DNA of 64,000 nt, taken from assembly GCA_029582155.1 (NCBI GenBank), contig CM055908.1, positions 19,445,406 through 19,509,405 of the forward strand. Reading direction: 5' to 3'. Positions within the stretch are counted from its first letter, which is position 1, and every line of letters begins with the position of its first letter. Below the pieces are notes generated by a model that did not search any database, was not told the DNA's origin, and saw only the letters and a list, made by a program, of their open reading frames with translations. Made by a program: the position numbers and the translations under genes. The stretch is from Panopea generosa. Taxonomy: Eukaryota > Mollusca > Bivalvia > Adapedonta > Hiatellidae. This document shows positions 12,401-24,400 of the stretch, one piece after another.

Positions 12401-15400
12401 GTTGAAGATGATGAATGGAGAAAAGATAGCCTTTAGTTGAAGATGATGAATGGAGAAGAGATAGCCTTTTGTTGAAGATGATGAATGGAGAAGAGATAGC
12501 ATTTAGTTGAAGATGATGAACAGAGAAGAGACAGTCATTAGTTGAAGATGATGAACGGAGAAGAGATAGCCTTTTGTTGAAGATGATGAACGGAGAAGAG
12601 ATAGCCTTTAGTTGAAGATGATAAACGGAGAACAGATAGCCTTTAGTTGAAGATGATGAACAGTGAAGAGATAGTCTAAAGTTGAAGATGATGAACAGTG
12701 AAGAGATAGTCTTTAGTTGAAGATGACAAACTGAGAAAAGATAGTCTTTAGTTGAAGATGATGAACTGAGAAGACATAGTCTTTAGTTGAAGATGATGAA
12801 TGGAGAAAAGATAGCCTTTAGTTGAAGATGATGAATTGAGAAGAGATAGCCTTTTGTTGAAGATGATGAATGGAGAAGAGATAGCGTTTAGTTGAAGATG
12901 ATGAACGGAGAAGAGACAGTCATTAGTTGAAGATGATGAACGGAGAAGAGATAGCCTTTTGTTGAAGATGATGAATGGAGAAGAGATAGCCTTTTGTTGA
13001 AGATGATGAACGGAGAAGAGATAGTCTTTAGTTGAAGATGATGAACTGAGAAGAGACAGTCACTAGTTGAAGATGATGAACTGAGAAGAAATAGCCTTTT
13101 GTTGAAGATGATGAATGGAGAAGAGATAGCCTTTAGTTGAAGATGATGAACAGAGAAGAGACAGTCATTAGTTGAAGATGATGTATGGAGAAGAGATAGT
13201 CTTTAGTTGAAGATGATGAATGGAGAAGAGATATGTGCAACTAGGCCCCATAAGGATCCCTGATCTTTCCCTGCATGTTTTGGATAATGTAGGAGGAGTC
13301 AACTGGAAAAGATTTTGTGATAGATGGCTGGACAGATGGAAAGCACAAAAACAATATATCTCCCGGACAGAAAGAGGCAAAATGAATCTGATAAGCAAGG
13401 AATCCTTGATCTATCATTTTTGTGATAAAATTCTGAAAATAAATCTTAAGGTAACTTCATGAGATTTCTACTCAACTTCAACCTACCTGCTCCCAGTGAA
13501 AACAGCTGTACCTCCCAATAGGCTGCTGATAAATGTCACTGGTGTGTCATGACAACCAATCACAGCTCTTGATTCCTGGTCACATGACCACAATTTAATG
13601 CTATTATCTAATGAGCTTGTACATAATTGACCTTGTGAGCTGGAGGACACTGCAATGACTTTGTCGGAGTGACCAGTCAGACATGCCAACTCGTTTGCCT
13701 ATTGTAAGAGAAAAAATATTCCATCATAAAACAACAAATAGACAGAGCCATATAAATAATAATGACAAGATAAAAATTGCTGAAAGAAAAATAAATATTC
13801 TTTTTAATATTACTCCTTGCATGGCAAGTCAGAACTGAGAAGTTTGCAGAGTAAAAATGAAAACATCAATGATCATTTTGCACTGTCCTTACTTTTTTCT
13901 TTTACATTTAATAAGTCACAATGGCCCACTTCATTTCTGTCATTGTCATAGACAAACCTGTACTGGTCATATACAAGCCTGTACTGGTCATATACAAACC
14001 TGTACTGTGTTGAAAGTGGTGTTATATAATATAAAAAATATATAATCTAAAATTTTCAAAACCACAATAAGTAGTTTGATATTTTTTAAGTAATGGTGAT
14101 CATCTTGACATTTTAAAGTTCTGGTAATGGTGGCCATCTTGAATTTTGAAATAAATAACAAAAAAAACCCCAAATTTTTCTCTATATATTGTTTGAGTTT
14201 AGTTTACTGAGTACACCCAGAAAAAATGCTGCTACAGAAAGACAGATGCAGACACTTCCATATAGCATAATCTTATCTGGACTTTGGTACGTAAAGCTAA
14301 AAAGCTGGCTGACCTGCATCGGGTACCATAGACGTGCTGTACCATCATCACTACATGTGGCTACAATAACATTCTCCAACTTTGGTTGTAGCACCTTCTT
14401 GTCCTGCAGTCCATATGATGACCAGTCATCTTGGACATCTGTAATACAATATTAATAATTTATGCTTTTCATTCATTAATTGTGTTCATAAAAAAACAAA
14501 ACAATTGAAACATGCACCCCACACAATATCCTCCTATTAATGTTACAATGATGCAAGACAGGCTAGCATGTAGGATAAGTATGATCATATACTGAACGGA
14601 ACAGCTAACCTGCCACTTTTGTACTTCCAATATAGTCATCAAAACATGGAGTAGCGTTGTTAAAATACGTAAATAAAATTAACAGATAATTACTTTTTTT
14701 ACATAACCTAAATCTTCTTTCTTATTCAAGTCCAACTTTCACGAAAATTGTTTTAATACTTTTGAGAAAAAACATAAAATGTCAGGTACATAAAGTGTCA
14801 GGTGGCAGGTTAGCTGTTCTGTTCAGTATATATATCTAGTTTTAGAAATGTGAAAAAAAGAAAGCAATATGAGTGTTGTTCATCTGCCTTTAAAATTAAT
14901 TTCATTATATTCAAGCGACACATAGCAGCATCTTTTATATATTTTCTCTTCACACTTTTTCTGAAAATGACGCAAATATGAAATTATAATACCCCAGTTT
15001 GTATGCAGATCCTGAATTTAGTTCCATTTTGGATCATTTGTTGATGTATTTTTTATCTATATGTTAATTGGTTGTGATTTTACATGTAGAATGAACCTGG
15101 AATCTTCCTTCCTGTTGGCATCGAATAACCTACACTGTGTTGGTATGCCGTTAACCCCATTCATTCTTTCTATTTTGGAATGGGGCACAACTCTTGCAAA
15201 TGGTTGAAAGGCATATATGGTAAAACATTAACTGTACAGTCATCTATAATATAGTTTACTTATACAAACATGTTTTTATACCAATGTCAGACCTACATTA
15301 ATATCAACACATACTTTGTTTGTCGTCTTCAGAAAGCTGGACAGATATGTCACATCCATTAGCTCTCTGTGTGTGTCCGTACAGTGTAGTAATCTCTACC

Positions 15401-18400
15401 CCCTTGTGTGACCACATCTTCACTGACCCATCTGAACAGGTGGACATGATACATCCATACTGAAAAATATTTTTTTTTACTATATTATAAAACTAAGTAA
15501 AATTTCATCTCATGATCACCTGGTTGCTTGTCATAAATTGAAGTTTTTAAGTATTTAAGTACTGTTGGTGAAACAGGAGACTGATCTGGTTTCTGTTTCA
15601 CCAACATATTTAAGTATAAATGTATTTATGTAAATAGTTAAATACTTCTATCAAAGAAAAACATCCAGGAGATCATGATTTAAGACTGGTTCCAGAACAA
15701 CTGCATATGCTTTCAATGACATTGATTAAATAATTAATGAATAAATAACCAATCATATCTTAATTACATCTTTAAGTATTTAAACAAAATATAAAAAAAA
15801 CATTAATGCAATAGAAGCAAGATGTGATAATGTCTTACACTGTATCCAACGTGGTTAACAGATCCCATGTGCCCTGTCATCTTCATCTTCTCTTTCCCAT
15901 TCCTCGTATCCCACACCTTCAGATTGAAGTCACTTGATGCCGTGACAAGAGAGTCGCCGATGTTTGACCACTTACAGTCCGTTACCCAGTCAGCATGACA
16001 GTCCTGTAAAATCTGTATGGGTGTCGGGTTGTCAGCATTGAGCCCTACATCCACTACATCCCAGATCTTGACAGTCTGAAATGGGAAGATTCCAACCATG
16101 TTTTAAATTCAATCTCTACAACGGAACAATGGCACATCAACCATTTTTTTCTATCAAAAATCTAAACATGAGGATTGGGCGTCAACCATTTCGAACATCT
16201 ACTTTTTAAAAGTGATTTATCAAACATTTTAATTATTTAATTTCTAAATCTAGTCAATGGTATATCAACCAATTACAATTTATATTCCAAAAACATACAA
16301 ATACGTTCACATGAAATGACAGACAGGATTCACTGAAGGAAATATACAGCAAATGTAAAGATTCATGTATATTACATGATTATAGAATATGACAATTTCT
16401 GCATGGATACAATCTACCCATTATGGTTATATTTTTAAATGTTTTAAACTTATTTATTTTACATTGATTGTGAAACAATTTCTTACAACTAGACAAATTA
16501 AGCTCAAGGTCTTCCTGGGTAGCACTTGTAATAAGCACATGCGAATAAAGTGTCTTGCTCAAGAACACCACACATAGCCGTGACAGAGGATCAAACCCGT
16601 GGTCCTGAGTCAGATGCTGGACCACCGGACCATATGCACAATACTTTTTTAACATGTAAATGCATTCATTTCTGTTGATAAACTGCCTGTCTGATAAACA
16701 TAGGTTTATCACATCAATGCAAGTTTATCAGGTACATGACATCATTATGTATAATTATACATTTAAACCTGGACGAAATCTCTACAGACTGTTTCAAAAG
16801 TTTGATGCTGATTTTCAATTTCATAAAATAGATGAATAAGAAATATTGACATGATAAAGAGAATACCATACTAGTGTCTTATATTATCAACTTTATCAGG
16901 TTTGGCATGAAAAAACCCCACAAACACTCAGCATTTAAAACTGAATAAGTGTAATATAATAACATGGATACAAGCTTTCCATTACAGATATCTTTTAACA
17001 CTGACTACATCTAGCTAAGCATAATATGATAACCTACCATATCTCTACTGCTGGTGGCAATCATTGTACCATCTCTGTTGAAGGAACAGCTTGTCACCGG
17101 GCCTGTGTGGCTTCCCAGAATACAGATATGTGTGGTCTCTGTCATCTGTGGCCTGTCAATATCATTAATTTCTTTTAATATTTAGTCACATTTTCATGCA
17201 ATCGAGGGTTAACAGACAATCCGTTAACCTATTAATTCTTTACTGTGATCCTGGAAGGTTAACCCCAAATACTTGAGCACATCTAATAACTTTCCCATTT
17301 GAATAAGCAGTAAGAGTACATGACAATGAGATGCAAGACAATGAGATGAGATGGTGAGTATTTATCATCATTGAGATTGTGGCCAGATGGCCGGACTGGG
17401 TTTCGAATTCACAACCGTTAATAACGTTTCACTCACTAAGCTAACCTGGGCTGGCACAATATATTTTAACATAATAGAAGTATAAGGTCATGACAAGGTC
17501 ATCAACCATGAATAAAGTTGCTAAATTCCCAAATTTTGTATTTAAAACTTTCAGTAACTAGAAATGTGTCCACAGAACATGGATGCCCTTCCAATATGTT
17601 TAATAGCAAATTTTACAAAAAATTAAGTAAAAAAGTAACATTTAACCGACTTGTAACATAAAATTATATATCGAACTTGACCTGTTTTTTATAATTATAC
17701 AACTACACATGAAATACTAAGTAAATATATCTAGACCCTTTTAGAAGTTATTCATCAGAAATCAATTTGGCATATGGAATACATGGATAAACAACGTATG
17801 TAAGGACAGACGGGCAGCGGTTAACATTAAATGCTCCTTCACCATTCTTTAAATGGTGGGAGTGCAAAAATGTCTAATTAACTTTCATACCTGAATATAT
17901 ATTAATCAAAACTTTGATACTATAAAGGAGAAATAGATGATTATTTTTTTATCTTTTAAACAAAAACATTAAATATGATTACATGGCTATTGATCTTACA
18001 TCACATGTACTGGTATATATCTTTACTTACTTTCCGCCAAATTTCAGTGGGTTTTCATACAGTCTGCATGTGCAATCTTCTGAAGCAGTGGCCATGTAAT
18101 CTCTGCATATGTCCACGCACATAACTGGTTTTGTGTGCTCCGCTATCACACACGCTTTCTTCAAATTAGTTTTCAGTATCTGTAACAGTCAAGATTACCA
18201 TATCAGTGTAGCAGGAGTGAGTATAGTCAGGGTAGCAATAGTCAGTACAGTCAGCGTAGCAGGAGTCAGCACAGTCAGGGTAACTGGAGTGAGTACAGTC
18301 AGGGTAGCAGGAGTGAGCACAGTCAGGGTAACAGGAGTCAGCACAGTCAGAGTAGCAGGAGTGAGTACAGTCAGGGTAGCAGGAGTCAGCACAGTCAGAG

Positions 18401-21400
18401 TAGCAGGAGTGAGTACAGTCAGGGTAACAGAATTGAGTACAGTCAGGTTAACAGGAGTGAGTACAGTCAGGGTAGCAGGAGTCAGTAGGACTCACACCAC
18501 TATTATCTCCCTTGAGTACTCCGGACCTACAGATGAAGGAGGTAGAAATAAAACTTAAGTTCTCTTTTTCTTCTTTTTTCAGGGCTTTGTACTGCAGTGT
18601 TTTGTTTTTTGCTAGCATGAGTTAAATGGTCAGTATTTTAGAAATCACCACCAAAAAATTTGATGCTGATACCAGCTTTCTGGACAATTCTGTGTCATTT
18701 CAGAATTGTTGGTTCGAACCGCATCTAGGGCGAATAGTTGACATATCGTTACTCTGGAAATTGATAGGTCTCACAAAAGCATTGAATTTAAAAAAAACCA
18801 ACCTGGTCAAGGTATACTTTTTTTTCTTTATAATTGCATATCTTGAACCAATGAAGAATTTGAGCCCAGACACATGCTGCAGAATTTAATTTTTCACTCT
18901 GTTTTGGACATAAATGTTACAATGGAGCCCTATGGGAAATGTAATAGTGGCGTGAGACGTTAACAGAAACTGGCAGATCTGCATGTTGCAGTGTTGAGGA
19001 ATGCTGATTTCTTTAAATAGAAGGTATTAAACTATAATTTGGACATTTTATGAATAGTTGAACACAATCTGAGTTTTTAAACATTTCAATATAACTGATG
19101 GTGCAGATTTGCATTTTTTTTTCATGCATTTATGATAGAGATTACACACATTGACCAAACTTTGTATATGTCAATTTCTTGATATTCATGTTATCCATGT
19201 ATGAGTTAGTATTCTGTTAAATGTGGAAACAAAAAGAGAGATACATCATGTCTAATGCATGGCAGAATGCTGGTTTACTCTGTAGATGGTCATTTTGGTG
19301 TTTCCTTGCCCTAAGTTTAGGTTTATGAGCAGTGTCCAGTCTCATATTTCATGAACACCTGTCCTCATAGACAGATCCCATTTGTGACACTCTCTCCATC
19401 ATGTGTGGTTTTGCCATATTTCTGTAGAACTACCAACCCTTAATTCAGGTTGAAGTATCTGCAAGATCACACTGAATTCCAGTGGGCATGCTTATTGCTC
19501 AGATTGTGAATTTTAAGCTGATATTTACATTAATTTATTACCCCACCCACTTATTTCTGAATACAAAAATAGAATTGTTTGCAAAATGAAATAAATTGCA
19601 TATTTACAGTGGACTGGGAGTTTGTACTAATTTTTATTGTTTAATTATGAAAAGGCAGTAGTTGCAATCTTGCCAAGCGGCCAGTTTACGGTTAACTTCG
19701 GTTGTTTTCGGTTGTCGTCGCATTAAATTCTGCGTCGAATCATTGAATTTGGCGAAGTTTTTGCTTGTACTCCATTTTTATAGAAAATGCTATAGATATG
19801 CAGAATTTTACATTGAACGTCATGTATGCATTATCTATTGAGCCTGTGTTGCCCTTCTTATATTGGAATTGATGTGTAGACAGGGTAATGGAGTACTTTA
19901 GCATGAAAATAGCTTGAATTGTTTGCTTGTGCTGCTGCCATATCATTCTGATATTGAAATTTTATCTAAAATATGTTAAGTTTAATAAGTTTTGTTCCAC
20001 AATATCATTTTTTTTGTAATCAAGATGTCTGTTTTTTTCCCCATTTTCAGACACCTTTTCATTTTACCATGTAGTTGTGAAAGTTTCAGACCTTTTTAGA
20101 TACAATTGGTCAAGTTATCATGAAATTTAGACTGTAGGGTTGTGAATTCTTGCTTTTTTACATGAAATGGCAGCATTTTGACTGAAACCATGTGTCACTA
20201 AAACTTATTTTATTTCAGAACTAGTTCAGATATGGGGATGCATTTAGCTTTATTGAACTTGTATTGAGTATTGTTACATAATATGAAAATTTAGAATCTT
20301 AAATTTAAAAAAAAAGTCCTCTTCAGGACTCACACCACTATTATCTCCCTTGAGTACTCCGGACCTACAGATGAAGGAGGTAGAAATAAAACTTAAGTTC
20401 TCTTTTTCTTCTTTTTTCAGGGCTTTGTACTGCAGTGTTTTGTTTTTTGCTAGCATGAGTTAAATGGTCAGTATTTTAGAAATCACCACTAAAAAATTTG
20501 ATGCTGATACCAGCTTTCTGGACAATTCTGTGTCATTTCAGAATTGTTGGTTCGAACCGCATCTAGGGCGAATAGTTGACATATCGTTACTCTGGAAATT
20601 GATAGGTCTCACAAAAGCATTGAATTTAAAAAAAACCAACCTGGTCAAGGTATACTTTTTTTTCTTTATAATTGCATATCTTGAACCAATGAAGAATTTG
20701 AGCCCAGACACATGCTGCAGAATTTAATTTTTCACTCTGTTTTGGACATAAATGTTACAATGGAGCCCTATGGGAAATGTAATAGTGGCGTGAGACGAGT
20801 ACAGTCAGGGTAGCAGGAGTTGGAACAGTCAGAGTAGCAGGAGTTGGTACAGTCAAAGTAGCAGGAGTCGGTACTGTCAGGGTAGCAGGAGTCGGTACTG
20901 TCAGAGTAGCAGGAGTGAGTACAGTCAGGGTAGCAGGAGTCAGCACAGTCAGAGTAGCAGGAGTGAGTACAGTCAGGGTAACAGGAGTGAGTACAGTCAG
21001 GTTAACAGGAGTGAGTACAGTCAAGGTAGCAGGAGTGAGTACAGTCAGGTTAACAGGAGTGAGTACAGTCAGGGTAGCAGGAGTCAGTACAGTCAGTGTA
21101 GCAGGAGTGAGTACAGTCAGGGTAGCAGGAGTCAGTACAGTCAGTGTAGCAGGAGTGAGTACAGTCAGAGTAGCAGGAGTCGGTACTGTCAGGGTAGCAG
21201 GAGTGAGAACAGTCAGGGTAGCAGGAGTGAGTACAGTCAGGTTAACAGGAGTGAGTACAGTCAGTGTAGCAGGAGTGAGTACAGTCAGTGTAGCAGGAGT
21301 GAGTACAGTCAGGGTAGCAGGAGTCAGTACAGTCAGTGTAGCAGGAGTGAGTACAGTCAGGGTAGCAGGAGTCAGTACAGTCAGTGTAGCAGGAGTGAGT

Positions 21401-24400
21401 ACAGTCAGAGTAGCAGGAGTCGGTACTGTCAGGGTAGCAGGAGTGATTACTGTCAGAGTAGCAATAGTGACTACTGTCAGGCTAGCAGGAGTCGGTACAG
21501 TCAGGGTAGCAGGAGTCAGCAGTCTGAGTAGTAGGAGTGAGTACAGTCAGGATAACAGGAGTGAGTACAGTCAGGGTAGCAGGAGTGAGTACAGTCAGTG
21601 TAGCAGGAGTGAGTACAGTCAGAGTAGCAGGAGTCGGTACAGTCAGAGAAGCAGGAGTCGGTACTGTCAGGGTAGCAGAAGTCGGTAGTCAGAGTAGCAG
21701 GAGTGAGTACAGTCAGGGTAGCAGGAGTCAGCACAGTCAGAGTAGCAGGAGCGAGTACAGTAAGGGTAGCAGGAGTCGGTACAGTCAGTGTAGCAGGAGT
21801 CGGTACAGTCAGAGTAGCAGGAGTCGGTACAGTCAGGGTAGCAGGAGTCGGTACTGTCAGGGTAGCAGGAGTGAGTACAGTCAGGGTAGCAGGAGTCGGT
21901 ACAGTCAGGGTAGCAGTAGTGAGTACAGTCAGGGTAGCAGGAGTCAGTTCAGTCAGAGTAGCAGGAGTTGGTACTGTCAGGGTAGCAGGAGTCAGTTCAG
22001 TCAGAGTAGCAGGAGTCGGTACTGTCAGGGTAGCAAGAGTGGGTACTGTCAGGGTAGCAGGAGTCGGTACTGTCAGGGTAGCAGGAGTCGGTACTGTCAT
22101 GGTAGCAGGAGTTGGTACTGTCAGGGTAGCAGGAGTGGGTACAGTCAGGGTAGCAGGAGTGAGAACAGTCAGGGTAGCAGGAGTCAGTACTGTCAGAGTA
22201 GCAGGAGTGAGTACAGTCAGGGTAGCAATAGTCAGTACTGTCAGAGTAGCAGGAGTGAGTACAGTCAAGGTAGCAGGAGTCAGTACTGTCAAGGTAGCAG
22301 GAGTGAGTACAGTCAAGGTAGCAGGAGTCAGTAGTCAAGGTAGCAGGAGTCAGTACTGTCAGAGTAGCAGGAGTGAGTACAGTCAGGGTAGCAGGAGTCA
22401 GTACAGTCAGGGTAGCAGGAGTCAGTACTGTCAGAGTAGCAGGAGTGAGTACAGTCAGGGTAGCAGGAGTCAGTACAGTCAGGGTAGCAGGAGTGAGTAC
22501 AGTCAGAGTAGCAGGAGTCGGTACAGTCAGGGTAGCAGGAGTCAGTACTGTCAGGGTAGCAGGAGTGAGTACAGTCAGGGTAGCAGGAGTCAGCACAGTC
22601 AGGGTAGCAGGAGTCGGTACATATAGGGTAGCAGGAGTCGGTTCAGTCAGAGTAGCAGGAGTCGGTACTGTCAGGGTAGCAGGAGTCAGATCAGTCAGAG
22701 TAGCAGGAGTCGGTACTGTCAGGGTAGCATGAGTTGGTACAGTCAGAGTAGCAGGAGTCGGTACTGTCAGGGTAGCAGGAGTCAGTACTGTCAGGGTAGC
22801 AGGAGTGAGCACAGTCAGGGTAGCAGGAGTGAGTACAGTCAGGGTAGCAGGAGTCAGTACTGTCAGGGTAGCAGGAGTCAGTACAGTCAGGGTAGCAGGA
22901 GTGAGTACAGTCAGGTTAACAGGAGTGAGTACAGTCAGGGTAGCAGGAGTCAGTACAGTCAGGGTAGCAGGAGTTGGAACATTTAGAGTAGCAGGAGTTG
23001 GTACAGTCAAAGTAGCAGGAGTCGGTACTGTCAGGGTAGCAGGAGTCAGTACTGTCAGGGTAGCAGGAGTGAGTATAGTCAGGGTAGCAGGAGTGAGTAC
23101 AGTCAGGGTAGCAGGAGTCAGTACTGTCAGGGTAGCAGGAGTGAGTACAGTCAGGGTAGCAGGAGTCAGTACAGTCAGGGTAGCAGGAGTGAGTACAGTC
23201 AGGGTAGCAGGAGTGAGTACAGTCAGGCTAGCAAGAGTCAGTACAGTCAGGGTAGCAAGAGTCAGTACAGTCAGAGCAGGAGTCAGTACAGTCAGGATAG
23301 CAGGAGTGAGTGCAGTCAGGGTAGCAGGAGTCAATACAGTCAGGGTAGTAGGAGTGAATACAGTCAGGGTAGCAGAGTCAGTACTGTCAGGGTAGCATGA
23401 GTGACTACAGTCAGGGTAACAGGGAGTGAGTACAGTCAGGGTAGCAGGAGTGAATACAGTCAGGGTAGCAGGAGTCAGTACAGGGTAGCATTCAATAATA
23501 TGAACTAAAAATGCATTTACTATCAGCAGTTGTATCTTTATAAAGTATAACATCAGAGTGTACACACCAACTTTAGAGTATCCACATCAATTTTAAGTGC
23601 ACAATGTCAATTTAGAGTAGAAACATTAAATTTAGAGTAGGCATATCAATTTAGACTACACACATAAAAATAAGAGTATCAAGACCAATTCTAGAGTCCA
23701 CACATTGCAGCAGAGTATGCATCGTAGGATACCCACACGTAATCCATTCCGATATCTCCATTTATCACCCAAGGGATATAACACTACATGTAGCTTTGCG
23801 TCGTTTCTACCAAGCCACGATTCAATCATATGATTGGTTCTATCACGATTTCATGAAAGGAACGTTATCCAATCGCAAAGCTAGTTTCATGCAAACACTG
23901 TTAGGTTAGACTGTTTTAACGTTAACTATATGTTGTTCTGTTCTGTTCAAATATAACGACGCAAAGCTAGTGTAATTTCCCACAGGTGATGGATTGAGAG
24001 TATCGGATTGACAACCATGGGTATCCGACGATGTAGAGTATAGAGTATGTACATGCACACTAATGTGCACCAATTTTAGTGTGCACACATCAATAAAACT
24101 CCCACATGTTGAAATTAATAAATACAGCAATTTAAAAATCTGACTGAAATTACATACCATGACAGTGTTGTCGTCAGATCCGGACATCAAGTATGATTCT
24201 GACATGTACTTTAAACACTTCACCGACGCTGTATGTACTTTGCTTCCTTGTACCTCACTGCCAGACAAGATGTTGTAGATACGAATATATCCTGAATGGT
24301 ACCCAACAGCAACTGTCTCCCTGCTGGGTGATATGCTGACAGACATTGTAGGACCTAGGTCTTCCTGACCAAGTGTTGAGATTGGCTGACCAAGATGACC

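Noticed and set aside
18626..20727. Two identical 87-codon frames at 18626-18889 and 20464-20727
   Set aside because: They are the same stretch of the 472-bp terminal repeat, and the third copy at 48446 has lost the frame. No family resemblance.
20755..23565. Long open frames (up to 522 codons) on both strands
   Set aside because: They follow exactly the 24-bp minisatellite period, are open on both strands and in several frames, and sit inside a TEP1 intron. No domain or start context supports a gene.
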